IMG/VR virus record: IMGVR_UViG_3300025816_000060
Span: 1-27,670 of that record
DNA: 27,670 bases
Direction: 5' to 3' (one strand)
Source: a virus
The notes under the pieces were generated by a model. The model was not told where the DNA came from. It saw only the letters and a list, made by a program, of their open reading frames with translations, and did not search any database. Both the position numbers and the translations under genes were made by a program. Of this stretch, positions 6,501-13,596 are shown one piece after another. How positions within the stretch are numbered: the first letter of the stretch is position 1; every line of letters starts with the position of its first letter.

Positions 6501-9265
6501 TCTTTTTTTGTTTTGTATGTTTTACCGTCAATAGCATACTCAGGTGTTAATAAAAGATCTTGCTCTTGTTGTTTTTCTAGTTTAGCTAATTCTTTTCTTA
6601 ACTCTGATTTTTTCTCATCACCTATTTCTTTATCTTTAAGCTTTTGTTTAATTTTATATATCTCACCTTGAGTTTTTGCAACTTTTCTTAAACTACTATC
6701 TTGCTCAATAGTGTTTTGCATGTTGCTTATATCTGTTTCTACCTGATCAAGTTGTTTTTGATAATCCTCTGCTAGCGGTCCACCATCGTTGATTTTATCT
6801 TGCAAACCATTTCTTTCAGTTATTAGCTTTATTAACTCATCAGCTCTTTCTTCTGTAATTTTACTATTACCATTTTCATCAAATACTAAAGAATCAACAT
6901 CACTACTTACAAGAATATAATTTTCAAGATCTGTTTTTATTTTTTCAGCTAAATCTTCTGTTATTTCTTTGTTCTCAAGCTGTCTATCAAGCTCTGCTAA
7001 AAAGTTATCATAATTTTGACTTGCAACTCTATATATACCGCTTTGGTCTGCTTTGGTTAGATTACCACTAACTCCTCTCATTGCTAAAACTGACAAAATA
7101 GTAAGTACTGCTGTTTCTTGTATTTCAGCACTTTCAGGTAGCTCAAAATTAGTCCCGTACTGGTTGTTATAAGCCATGTCTATACCACCTTTACTAAACA
7201 ATTGCAAATATTCTTCTACTAATTCAGGACCTACACTTTTCATTGATTGACTAATCGCTCTTACTCTTTCGTTTTTTAATTGTTCAAGTATTTTCTTAGA
7301 GTTTTTTACAGGATCTTTAAATAATTTTTTAACCTTAGCTATACTAGGTTTTATATATTTAAAATCAGGATTTATCATTTCAATAGAAGCCTCTACAAAA
7401 GTTGTTGCAACAGCGTACTCCATGGCATCATTAACAGAAAAACCATCATCTATTTGAGAAAAAGCTTGACTCATGTTTTGTGGTAATAAAACTGGAATAC
7501 TACCAATACCAGTGCTGGCAAGACTCGTTGATGATTTATAAAAAGAACTTAATTGTTTTAAAGATTTAGGTTTTGCTCCAGATTTTAATATACCACTTTT
7601 TGTTAACCTACCAACCTTGTTCATTGCAACATATGACATTCTACCACCTCTAGCCATGAGCATCATGTCTGTAACTGTTTTTGTCACGTTAGGCAATAGT
7701 CTACTAAGATTCCACTCTCCGGTTTTTGGATCTACAAAAGGTTGTGTGCTAGTAGTAAATTGAACATATTCTTTGAACACGTTTTCAGTGGTTTCATTAA
7801 AAAGAAAAGCTCTAGTGTTATAATACTCAGCATCATCTGAATCAATACCAGCGGCAAAATTCATAGCACCAGTGTTAATCATTGTTGCACCTCCACGTAA
7901 ATATCCAGTTATTGAGTTCCAAACATTTTCAACACTTTCTTGAACACCTATTTCACCATACTTTTCATAATACTCATTGTTGGCAGCTTGATTATCTTGA
8001 AGCTCTTTCCTTTTTTTACCAAAAGTTGTTTCGTTAAAAAATTGTGTTTCTAAAACTTGTATATTTGTAGCTTGATCTGCTAGTTGAAAATAACCGTCTA
8101 GCAATTTTCTTTGCTTAGGACTTAGTTTTACATTAGCTCCTTCTAATAAATTTTTATAATTATTTTCTAAAGTTAAAACATTTAATCTTAAATCGTTGTA
8201 TTTTTTTACATTTTCTTCGTTTTGATCTAAATCACCACTCTCAAACTGTTTTATCATTTTTTCAAGTTCTTCAGCTTTTAAATCAAACTCTTGCACTAAG
8301 CCTTTTGTATCTGTTTCAAAAGAATTTAGCTCTGCTATGAGATTTGGTATACCATTTTTTTTGTATATATTATAATCTTTTTCAAACTTTGTTTCTTTAT
8401 AATATAAATAGTTTTGAATAATATCAGCTTTGAGCTTTGTTTCAACAGGCCCTGATGTTATACCTGCTGAAGATATTGCTTTTCTTTTTCCTCTTAGGTT
8501 TTTGGCTTCATCACTATTCTCATACCAAACTGCAAAGTTATAAAAATCATCAGTAGATAAATCATCGCCAAATACATTTTTTAAATCATCGTTAGATATA
8601 CCGCCAATAGTTGTTATATTAGGGTTTATTTGATAAACCTTGTTGTCATCACTTAAAAAAAGATTTGGATTAGATTTTACTTCTTCTACTGTAAAACCTT
8701 TTGCATTAAAATCAACTCTACCAAAGTTATTTACATCGCCAGCCATATAAACAACGTCAGGAGTTATATTGCTTGGTTGGTACTCTGTGTTGTATTCGTT
8801 TTTAAAAGCTTCATAACCTTTTAACCTGTCATTTTTTAACCTTTTTTTTCTTGCTTTAACATCTTCATCTATTTCTTTAGGTGGCTCACCATCTCCAAAA
8901 GGTGTCATATCGACAACTGTTTCAAAAGCTCCTGTTAATAAAGAAAAAGCATCAACAACTTCAAAATCAGCATCAGGACCTATAGAAGCTGGCGCAAATT
9001 CATTTAACCAAGTGTCGTAGTCTACTAATTGTCTTTTGTCGTTTAATCTTTTTTGCTCTGCTAAAAAATCTCTATATGATAAGCTTTCATCAACATCTTT
9101 AGTTTCAGGATCGTCTACAAGTTTAGACAGAGAATATTCGTCTTCAGCAACGTTTACACCGTATTGCTTGACATATTCCTCTATGCTTAAGTTTTTATTT
9201 TGAGCAGCTTTTAATACTTGCTCCTCAGAATAAACATCATTGTTATAACTGTAGGTTTTAGACAT
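575..9265 (-). CDS. Giant polyvalent, probably ejected virion protein (2896 aa)
   Basis: This single unbroken frame takes up nearly a third of the window. Reading from the N-terminus: a short conserved-looking start (1-40, ending in a 'SIEEYVKQYG' pattern); long charged helical stretches including a coiled coil at about 800-905; a zincin motif HELLH at 1123-1127; a segment like sigma-70 region 2 at 1317-1392; a HAD phosphatase domain at about 2028-2190 with all four motifs; and a conserved C-terminal region at about 2240-2860 containing a hydrophobic stretch at 2672-2697. Such multidomain giants are known in phages as polyvalent proteins and usually enter the cell with the DNA. It follows two smaller putative internal proteins, in the small-medium-large order of the T7 core proteins gp14-gp15-gp16. 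I see no RNA polymerase active-site motif. The start is the ATG 15 bases after the previous stop, in an A-rich leader without a Shine-Dalgarno sequence. Packaging and ejection are inferred from context. Confidence 0.85.
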   Translation of the reverse strand: MSKTYSYNNDVYSEEQVLKAAQNKNLSIEEYVKQYGVNVAEDEYSLSKLVDDPETKDVDESLSYRDFLAEQKRLNDKRQLVDYDTWLNEFAPASIGPDADFEVVDAFSLLTGAFETVVDMTPFGDGEPPKEIDEDVKARKKRLKNDRLKGYEAFKNEYNTEYQPSNITPDVVYMAGDVNNFGRVDFNAKGFTVEEVKSNPNLFLSDDNKVYQINPNITTIGGISNDDLKNVFGDDLSTDDFYNFAVWYENSDEAKNLRGKRKAISSAGITSGPVETKLKADIIQNYLYYKETKFEKDYNIYKKNGIPNLIAELNSFETDTKGLVQEFDLKAEELEKMIKQFESGDLDQNEENVKKYNDLRLNVLTLENNYKNLLEGANVKLSPKQRKLLDGYFQLADQATNIQVLETQFFNETTFGKKRKELQDNQAANNEYYEKYGEIGVQESVENVWNSITGYLRGGATMINTGAMNFAAGIDSDDAEYYNTRAFLFNETTENVFKEYVQFTTSTQPFVDPKTGEWNLSRLLPNVTKTVTDMMLMARGGRMSYVAMNKVGRLTKSGILKSGAKPKSLKQLSSFYKSSTSLASTGIGSIPVLLPQNMSQAFSQIDDGFSVNDAMEYAVATTFVEASIEMINPDFKYIKPSIAKVKKLFKDPVKNSKKILEQLKNERVRAISQSMKSVGPELVEEYLQLFSKGGIDMAYNNQYGTNFELPESAEIQETAVLTILSVLAMRGVSGNLTKADQSGIYRVASQNYDNFLAELDRQLENKEITEDLAEKIKTDLENYILVSSDVDSLVFDENGNSKITEERADELIKLITERNGLQDKINDGGPLAEDYQKQLDQVETDISNMQNTIEQDSSLRKVAKTQGEIYKIKQKLKDKEIGDEKKSELRKELAKLEKQQEQDLLLTPEYAIDGKTYKTKKEFLARIKAHKFNGDFKRGRQLNIKVKNDFDVEKEAYGIMGKYAPKQSKERVVMSNAQSIRTVDFINNRSQFDIEQELTEEQAKENSDTKKIQQLKNALKYFELKRANYKFGEKGYLMPKTVGKSKVTDIRLKKSIDFVKKYGEEIGGKTKVISSKTKFNALMDKLGIKGAKGTDGFYDPNTKTFYVNKEVAREKRAVNVGSHELLHGIMWSTLNGPLRKVKDPSGNDVEVNITEDGLKLVNEFILIIAKNSQFKIVQDRIDANYRYNEDGSEKALEEYAEEYINVFVDALRPSKGQPAIKFEESLFRKLINLFKGFFKGKGFVNLEFQDGRALYDFLKAYDSDRVAGTLRKSIVEFGKKSMKAQTEGKIQPSKTASDNVQNLYENRNENPGFEFDIIQEFKPITSRIAEKRREAPGFDKELLMSEIEIGNRGILDLIKEYNPDSGVPLAAYINKFLPSRAIEASRRVLGEQFTEDVTTIKDVSVEPDVEVSGARRKPERKGILLSERLNITKEVADAVERIVSNLNLSKVNFKNLKNEIPEITGDLFGIAPKKIVSLANLTKKELQSAQMFINKNADLLITMLPEGATTGGTATGVPNTLLKAFYTKTERAKAAKTGSTSGLAIQEKNNINKKQFLETFGIIDGKPVRTDRNTSARVLAIANLTGKMITNQAVRQQLAKNDKTTSEIVRRVKDGKSKLLFSDSRNNADNFKATYQVGLKQIFDLIKYNRPDTISKNRKSKKTGKIKSYTTRDLNAKLVINGEPTGETVLEGATRIVNEFVKQYPQYRNLLRSTLTGGYDAGLFLYAERKSDTPADAPVFDELIDSVNSEQVAGRKKYTGDKVVTAGFNQDYLENYDALTENKKLDVLLNIFKAIETHLSNKPSDAWFFVELIADTSKSQNTFTRILAPFKFYPVYKDGNVIIDQKVTEEHTDPQSLIGKSLLAGAIFGNVDFVWKVIGKSYMQGPLLNSKENPHDVIVNKAGFESTMPEIYYELIVPRLLSGELKLPNGYASIVRLAYAVHPKTGQSIDLSMYFLPEVNMTITEYFGVDGVTGIAQQNKLIVDFLAGNITRQQIDAMQKIKTTKNPKNTQALSKSISASRTVNPSKGITVLDFDDTLATSKSLIRYTKPDGEKGTLTPEQYASTYQDLQDLGYKFDFSEFNEVIDGKIAPLFQKALKLQGKFGSENMFVLTARPAEAAPAIFAFLKANGLNIPLKNITGLANSTSEAKALWIAEKVGEGYNDFYFADDALQNVQAVDNMLNQFDVKRKVQQAKILFSKSMDFRFNEILQDVTGIEAEKRFDFIKARKRGSGKGKFRLFIPPSHEDFVGLLYNFMGKGKKGDAHRDFLEQALIRPLNRANKEYDTARQSIATDYKNLNKQMSGVKSKLRKKTPDGDFTYQDAIRVYLWDKHGHTIPGLSKGDQKKLVELVKSDGDLQVYADTINQISRQENYVSPTEGWDSGDIRMDLDDATGRVGREQFFAEFNENADIIFSKENLNKIEAAYGKGVREALEDMLYRIKTGRNKPTGQNGMVNRLMNYLNGSVGSVMFFNIRSALLQQMSLVNYINFADNNIFAAAKAFANQKQYWKDWAFIFNSDMLKQRRGGIMTDVNGAELAAEMRKSKNPHRFLISKLLELGFLPTQIGDNIAIATGGATFYRNRVNTYLKEGLSQKEAEAKAFTDFQDLTQSTQQSARPDMVSQQQASVIGKVILNFQNVTSQFNRLGKKAFLDIKNRRITPPNKTQLQSDISNAARITYYFAVQNAIFYTLQTAMFAMMFDDDEEDVNNLFLKKQERLINGSIDSVLRGSGIFGAVLSTLKNTAIAFARQRDVNYNPDESAVIVEALNFSPVLGIKARKIVNAEKTLNYNKKVIPEMETFDIDNPQWSAATNYVEGFTNLPLNRLYNKTQNVRQGLNNEHAAWERTLMFLGWSQYNLGLENKKIKEIKEKIKTKNQIKKKGPRNINLRNTTRNTNKRNI
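1175..1252 (-). other. Hydrophobic, membrane-prone segment near the giant protein's C-terminus
   Basis: Residues 2672-2697 form an aromatic and Met-rich hydrophobic run (ITYYFAVQNAIFYTLQ and on), ended sharply by the acidic cluster D-D-D-E-E-D at 2698-2703. Length and composition suit one membrane-spanning or membrane-inserting helix. In an ejected protein this could anchor it in the host envelope or form part of a channel. It could also be a buried helix of a soluble core. Confidence 0.45.
2696..3184 (-). other. HAD-superfamily phosphatase domain in the giant protein
   Basis: Residues about 2028-2190. All four HAD motifs are present in order: motif I D2033-F-D2035-D-T (nucleophile Asp2033, acid/base Asp2035) after a hydrophobic strand; motif II Thr2112 in V-L-T-A-R-P; motif III Lys2149 in S-E-A-K-A-L-W; motif IV Asp2168-Asp2169 in F-A-D-D-A. 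Around 75 residues separate motifs I and II, leaving room for a cap insertion that would set the substrate. The set predicts an active Mg-dependent phosphohydrolase; substrate unknown (nucleotide, nucleic-acid end and phosphoprotein are all possible). Confidence 0.8.
5090..5317 (-). other. Sigma-70 region 2-like segment in the giant protein
   Basis: Residues about 1317-1392. The run from 'EFKPITSRIAEK' through 'IGNRGILDLIKEYNPDSG' to 'PLAAYINKFLPSRAIEASRR' follows the layout of sigma-70 region 2: a helix, an acidic linker, then the pattern G-N-x-G-(I/L)-hydrophobic-x-hydrophobic, K-(E/F)-Y/F-(N/D)-P-x-x-G, then x-(A/S)-x-Y-(I/A) and a basic helix ending R-A-I-x-x-x-R-R. The resemblance is by eye. 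It may instead be one of the helical associated domains that phage polyvalent proteins carry. If real, it could let the ejected protein touch host RNA polymerase or promoter DNA. Confidence 0.4.
5636..5938 (-). other. Zincin metallopeptidase motif region in the giant protein
   Basis: Residues about 1110-1210 of the giant protein. H1123-E-L-L-H1127 is the canonical zinc-binding HExxH helix with the catalytic Glu1124, preceded by a V-N-V-G-S strand-like segment. About 70 residues later an acidic helix, A-L-E-E-Y-A-E-E-Y (Glu1197, 1198, 1201, 1202), could supply the third zinc ligand as in gluzincins. Known family behaviour: zincin domains recur in phage polyvalent proteins, where they may process the giant protein itself or cleave host proteins. 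Which of these applies cannot be seen here. Confidence 0.65.
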
Positions 9266-9280
9266 ATTAAATTTTATTTA

Positions 9281-10591
9281 TTATGGTAATCCTTCTTCTT
9301 CTTTTCCTTCTTGCTTGTAGTAATCTAATATTTCGGCCATGTTTAAGTCGTTAACTCCAAACTCACCTAACATCTCTGGTATTGTAAGTGTTTTTTCTTT
9401 AACACCACCGTTGTATTTTTCCCAACCATACATTCGCACACCTCTTTCTTCTTGTAAAAGAACTGGCTTGTAAACATAACCAGCACCAGTGTACCAGTCT
9501 ATAGGTTGTGACTCTCCGCTAGCATCTAATATTGCATTTCTATATGCCATAGCTATTTTGGGTGATATGTAGGTGCTATCATTGTTAAAAGGAAAACTAA
9601 CTTTTAAATCACCAGGCGCTTCTATCTGTTGACCTGTTTTTTTGTTTATTTTTATTGTTTGATTTGCTTGGTGATCTTGTCTTGAAACTTCTGTTATAAA
9701 GTTTTTATATTCTTGTTTTAAATAATCAGATGTGTTACCTTCATTCATCATTGAAATCATAACATCTAAAGTTGTGTTGTACTCATCTTGTGGTAAGTCA
9801 AGCCCATCTAAAACTTCAGCGTAATTATGTTTTTCAGCAATATACTTACCAAAAGTGTAATTTTCTTGACCGTTATAAGTATATTCAGTATCAAACATTT
9901 GAATATCTCTTTGTTTTTTATCACCCCACCAAGACATAGAGCTATTTAAATCTTTAGAAACATTGCTTTCAATAAATCTACCGCCTTTAACTTTTACCTT
10001 TGCCCCGTTTTTATCTACAATGTTTTTCATAGCTGTTGTAGCATCAGCACCTTCTGATACTTTTGTAAAAGCAGGTAAGTCTTTAACTAGTATATCCATA
10101 CCTAACTCTGGAAAGTAAAGAGAAGGACCTTCGTTTGTAAAAGTTTTAGTATATCTTTTAAAAATTATTTCATCACCAATATTATCTTCTTTACCAACGT
10201 GTGTTTTTGATATTTGACCGTTGTTTTCTATTAAATCTTTTTCATATGTAGCAAAAGCTGTGTTACCAGCTTTATTTAACTCTACAGCTTGCATTAAGTC
10301 GTTATAATCTTTTGTTGCTTGTTTATATTTTTTTGACCAACTAGGCTGTTTAGCCATTATCTTAGTATATTCGTTTGCAAGCGTTTTGAAATCTAATAAA
10401 CCTTTTATGTCTGCATCTTCTATAGTTGAAAAAGCAGCGTCTTTATTAATATTAAGTTGTTGTTTTAAAGCTTGTTTTGACGCAACGTATTTACCTATAC
10501 TAGCCAAAGCTTTAACCCAGCCAGAGTCATCTCTGTACTTGCTAACGCCCATAGCTCTAGTAGCCTGTATTAAACTTTGATCTGCCGCCAT
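9281..10591 (-). CDS. Putative internal/ejected virion protein (436 aa)
   Basis: I do not recognise a domain. It is a hydrophilic, Lys/Asp/Asn-rich protein without a signal peptide or membrane segment. The N-terminal 100 residues look helical (Q-A-T-R-A-M-G, then K-Q-A-L-K-Q-Q-L) and the remainder is mixed. It lies between the Gln/Ala-rich protein (4 bases upstream) and the giant (15 bases downstream), so it is co-transcribed with both and occupies the place of the middle protein of a T7-like internal core (gp15). The N-terminal 'MAADQSLIQATRAMG' pattern resembles internal or cargo proteins of environmental podoviruses. That function is inferred from position only. The C-terminus ends in an acidic stretch, K-E-E-E-G-L-P. 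Confidence 0.8.
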   Translation of the reverse strand: MAADQSLIQATRAMGVSKYRDDSGWVKALASIGKYVASKQALKQQLNINKDAAFSTIEDADIKGLLDFKTLANEYTKIMAKQPSWSKKYKQATKDYNDLMQAVELNKAGNTAFATYEKDLIENNGQISKTHVGKEDNIGDEIIFKRYTKTFTNEGPSLYFPELGMDILVKDLPAFTKVSEGADATTAMKNIVDKNGAKVKVKGGRFIESNVSKDLNSSMSWWGDKKQRDIQMFDTEYTYNGQENYTFGKYIAEKHNYAEVLDGLDLPQDEYNTTLDVMISMMNEGNTSDYLKQEYKNFITEVSRQDHQANQTIKINKKTGQQIEAPGDLKVSFPFNNDSTYISPKIAMAYRNAILDASGESQPIDWYTGAGYVYKPVLLQEERGVRMYGWEKYNGGVKEKTLTIPEMLGEFGVNDLNMAEILDYYKQEGKEEEGLP

Positions 10592-10595
10592 ATTA

Positions 10596-11309
10596 TTATT
10601 GTATTTTTAAATTACTAAACTTGTTGGGATCAAGAATATTTGTAGTGTTAGTTATGTTTTTAGTTGCGCCAAGCGGTGCTGAAGCTATTTGACCTACCGC
10701 GCCTAAAACACCACCAACTATATTACCCATCATTGCTTTGTGAGCTGCAATAGCATCTTGTGCATTACCGACTTGCTGCATTGACATACCAAGCATAGTA
10801 GCTTGCTTGTCCATTTTCATTTGCTGAACATTAGCAGCGCCTTGTTGAACTTGTAATCTACCTTGACGTTCTAGTTGTTGATTTCTTCCTGCTTGTTGAG
10901 CTGCCATTCTTTGATTTGCAGACTCTTGTTGTCCTATTGAAGCAGCTGCTTGTTGTGCTCCAGTTTGAGCTTGATTAGCTAAAGCCTGTATGTTGCCAGC
11001 ATTAAAACTACCACCACCCTGCAAAGCGCTAAGCATGTTCGCTTGCCCTTGTTGCATTTGTTGTGCTTGAAACTGAGCAGCTTGTTGGTTAATTGTTAAA
11101 TCTTCCGCTGTGTTTTCCATGTTGCTATACACATTTTCTGCGTATGGATTTATAATATTCATATTTTTATACGCTTGCATTTGAGTGTTGTACTCATTTG
11201 TAGCAGCTGTTAAAGCACCTTGTCTTTTACCAGAACCAAAAAGCCTTAAAGGAGAGCTTGTTTTGCCAGAAGTATGTATTATTTGTTTTTTTATTAAACC
11301 TAAAGCCAT
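10596..11309 (-). CDS. Gln/Ala-rich putative internal virion protein (237 aa)
   Basis: The central part, about residues 70-180, is very rich in Gln and Ala (Q-Q-A-A-Q-F-Q-A-Q-Q-M-Q-Q type stretches) and should be long, helical and possibly oligomeric. Near the C-terminus there is a Gly/Ala/Ile stretch (I-V-G-G-V-L-G-A-V-G-Q-I-A-S) that could insert into a membrane. This composition (short basic start, Gln/Ala-rich helix, amphipathic Gly-rich end) is typical of small internal core proteins such as T7 gp14, which form the pore in the host outer membrane. The placement just upstream of the 436-residue protein and the giant fits. No catalytic motif is visible. The assignment rests on composition and context. 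Confidence 0.8.
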   Translation of the reverse strand: MALGLIKKQIIHTSGKTSSPLRLFGSGKRQGALTAATNEYNTQMQAYKNMNIINPYAENVYSNMENTAEDLTINQQAAQFQAQQMQQGQANMLSALQGGGSFNAGNIQALANQAQTGAQQAAASIGQQESANQRMAAQQAGRNQQLERQGRLQVQQGAANVQQMKMDKQATMLGMSMQQVGNAQDAIAAHKAMMGNIVGGVLGAVGQIASAPLGATKNITNTTNILDPNKFSNLKIQ

Positions 11310-11349
11310 ATTTTATCTTTTATTTATTTATAATTACACTTTTTATGTG

Positions 11350-11925
11350 TTATTTACTACTTTCTAATATTTCTGAGCCAACAGAGAATAGCTCTGCTTT
11401 TTCTTTTGAATTGTTCACAAACTTTACTTCCGCATAATAACCTTTAACACTTTTTTTATTAACTTCATTATTTTTTAAAAAACTTATAAAACTATTATTT
11501 GTTAAACTATTTGTTATAGGGTTTGTAAAAGAAGAATCATCAACACTTATCGAGTATAAAAGCTTTATATCAATAGCGTCACCATTGACTAAAGGATCGT
11601 TTATTGTTACAGTTCCTGAAAGTGTGAAGTTAGTTGTTTCAACGTTGTTTATAAAAACTTGTAGCTCTTCAACTACTGTAGGTTGATATTGACCATCATA
11701 TGTTAGAAAAAAAGCATCAAACCCTGTATTAACGCCATCTGCAACGTAATTTAATTCTTTATTTAGCACGTTATAATGTCTGTTTATTATATCAGCACCG
11801 CCTATAAGTTGAGGATCTGAAGACGTTTGATAGCCACCAATTAAAGCTGTATTGTTATAGTAAACACTGTCTTTGCGCTGTAAAGAAACATTTATTTGAT
11901 TTTCAAAAGCTAATATAATTGCCAT
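11350..11925 (-). CDS. Tail-associated structural protein, family unnamed (191 aa)
   Basis: A beta-rich, Asn/Ser/Val-rich protein with no signal peptide. The start (M-A-I-I-L-A-F-E-N-Q-I-N-V-S) and the Y-Y-N-N...G-G-Y-Q-T-S-S pattern recall a family found next to tail proteins in environmental Bacteroidetes phages. A central segment at about 85-125 looks like paired strands that could form a small Ig-like or jelly-roll fold. It sits between the repeat-module protein and the internal-protein genes, so it is presumably a minor tail or baseplate-like component. Function is not visible from residues. The alternative is a receptor-binding accessory protein. Confidence 0.75.
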   Translation of the reverse strand: MAIILAFENQINVSLQRKDSVYYNNTALIGGYQTSSDPQLIGGADIINRHYNVLNKELNYVADGVNTGFDAFFLTYDGQYQPTVVEELQVFINNVETTNFTLSGTVTINDPLVNGDAIDIKLLYSISVDDSSFTNPITNSLTNNSFISFLKNNEVNKKSVKGYYAEVKFVNNSKEKAELFSVGSEILESSK

Positions 11926-11936
11926 GTATTTATTTT

Positions 11937-13583
11937 TTATGCAACACCTATACCAATAAAGTCATCAACCTGTAGTGTTGATGTAAAATTAGTGTCACCC
12001 ATTGTTGTTAATATAACGTCACCTGTTATTGTTACCGCGCTACTACTACCTTCTACAGATAAAATTTGTCCTTCTTCTAAAGTTCTAGCAGAAGATAAAA
12101 CTATATTATTAGAATTAAAAGTAAGCGTTTGCCCAGTTTTATTTCCACCGGTAGTAGCAACAGATAGTTCAAAATGTGTAGTATCTGTAATTGATGCTAT
12201 TGTTGCGCCAGCAGGTATACCAGATCCTGACACAGCTAAACCAGCCACTATTCTAGCGTCTGCAGTGTGAGTTATTGTAGGATCATTGTTATAAGCTCCA
12301 CCACCTTCTGTAAATTCAAGATCACCACTAGGTCTACTTGCAACATTAATATTTGTTTCATCAATGTCAATTCCAATACCTTTTAATATTGTATTACTAC
12401 CTTCTGAAATAAAAGCCGCGCTAGTTAAAGCCAAAGCAGTACTACTAGAGCTTGCTGCGGCAACAGTAACTGTTAAAGGCGTTAAAGTTGTTGTTAAATT
12501 AGTAAAAGTTAAATCAGTGCCATAAGCAGATGGTCCTAAAGAACCTTTACCTATAAAAGTAAGTGTTATACCATCAGAAACACTTCTAGCAGCACCGCTA
12601 AACGTTATATTTTTATTATCGACATCTATAGCTAAAATAGTGTCTCCACCAGCAAAACCAGTACCTGATATAAACATGCCTATAACAAGGTTATCTACAG
12701 CGTCTAAAGTAACAACTCTACTACTTGAAGTAGCGCCGTTTACAGTTTGAGTTTTTGTAGTTTCAAAATATGTGTCTACTAAAGTTTGTGATTTTGTTAT
12801 TGCACTAGTATTTGTAGTTGTAAATGTCCAGCTAAAAGAAGTTTTAAAACCACCACCACTAGTATAGTTTCTTGGCTTTTCTATAGTGAAAGTATTAGCG
12901 CTATAATCCGCGTCTAAAGTTGTTAAAGAAGGTGAATCTGCATTTATAGTTATTGTTGTGTCAACATATTGGTTTATTACTATAGATTTAAAAAGTTTAT
13001 TAGTAAAACCTTCTGTTATGTCTTCACCATACGTAGAGCTAGTTGAGTCCGTATCGTATACTATTTCTTCTATTACTAGTTCTGTATCATTTGCAATAGA
13101 AGCTTCTAGAACAATAGTATATACATCATTACTAGATATTGTAGGAAATATTATTGAATTTTTATAAAAACCAGAATTGCTAAGTGCTTGTGCGTTTAAT
13201 CCAGCTGTTGCAGAAAACTTTAAAGTTGTGCCCACGTCTATTTCTACGTTTTTATTTAAAGTTATAATTTGTGAATTAACATTTGTTACTAAAACAGTTT
13301 CAGACATGCCGTTGCCAGTAACAGTCATTCCTATTTTTATATTTGCATTGGCAGCTGTTATATAAACCTGGTTTGTAGTAGCATCGCTAGATGTAGCAGA
13401 TGTTGTGCTAGTAATTTCATTAGTTGCAAAAACACCTGTTATAAAATTATAAAACTTACCAGCACTATTAGTTATTTTTAAATCAAAAATAGCGTTAGCA
13501 TCACCTTGGATAGTAAAAGGCCTTGTTGTAGTTGATTTTTGCAAATCACTTTTAAGTATGTCAAAACTATTTATAAATTTCAT
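11937..13583 (-). CDS. Beta-repeat tail/fibre-like protein (548 aa)
   Basis: The composition is extreme for Thr, Ser, Ala, Ile and Asn, and poor in Lys and Arg, as in extended beta-structured tail fibres or adhesins. At least three copies of a degenerate 50-60 residue module are visible at 71-123, 287-344 and 440-489. The core pattern is (I/V)-x-x-G-(M/L)-x-(V/I)-(T/S)-G-x-G, then a Thr-(I/V)-hydrophobic strand, x-I-T-(L/F) and a closing T-L-(T/K)-F strand. The N-terminus (about 1-60) lacks the module and could be the attachment to the tail. The C-terminus ends hydrophobically (D-D-F-I-G-I-G-V-A). It lies in the tail operon, 13 bases after the 184-residue protein. Likely a peripheral tail or fibre protein, possibly receptor- or polysaccharide-binding. 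Confidence 0.8.
   Translation of the reverse strand: MKFINSFDILKSDLQKSTTTRPFTIQGDANAIFDLKITNSAGKFYNFITGVFATNEITSTTSATSSDATTNQVYITAANANIKIGMTVTGNGMSETVLVTNVNSQIITLNKNVEIDVGTTLKFSATAGLNAQALSNSGFYKNSIIFPTISSNDVYTIVLEASIANDTELVIEEIVYDTDSTSSTYGEDITEGFTNKLFKSIVINQYVDTTITINADSPSLTTLDADYSANTFTIEKPRNYTSGGGFKTSFSWTFTTTNTSAITKSQTLVDTYFETTKTQTVNGATSSSRVVTLDAVDNLVIGMFISGTGFAGGDTILAIDVDNKNITFSGAARSVSDGITLTFIGKGSLGPSAYGTDLTFTNLTTTLTPLTVTVAAASSSSTALALTSAAFISEGSNTILKGIGIDIDETNINVASRPSGDLEFTEGGGAYNNDPTITHTADARIVAGLAVSGSGIPAGATIASITDTTHFELSVATTGGNKTGQTLTFNSNNIVLSSARTLEEGQILSVEGSSSAVTITGDVILTTMGDTNFTSTLQVDDFIGIGVA
12117..12266 (-). repeat. Beta-module copy 3 (protein-level repeat)
   Basis: Residues 440-489 of the 548-residue tail protein. 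Core I-V-A-G-L-A-V-S-G-S-G-I, then A-T-I-A-S-I, F-E-L-S and closing G-Q-T-L-T-F. Confidence 0.65.
12552..12725 (-). repeat. Beta-module copy 2 (protein-level repeat)
   Basis: Residues 287-344 of the 548-residue tail protein. Core L-V-I-G-M-F-I-S-G-T-G-F, then D-T-I-L-A-I, N-I-T-F and closing G-I-T-L-T-F; the best preserved partner of copies 1 and 3. Confidence 0.65.
13215..13373 (-). repeat. Beta-module copy 1 (protein-level repeat)
   Basis: Residues 71-123 of the 548-residue tail protein. Core I-K-I-G-M-T-V-T-G-N-G, then T-V-L-V-T-N-V, Q-I-I-T-L and closing G-T-T-L-K-F. Repetition is visible at protein level only. Confidence 0.65.
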
Positions 13584-13596
13584 ATTTTAATTTTAA

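Noticed and set aside
11310-11349. Short inverted repeat (ACAC...GTGT) in the gap before the Gln/Ala-rich gene
   Set aside because: Only about four pairs in AT-rich DNA with no GC stem; not credible as a terminator.
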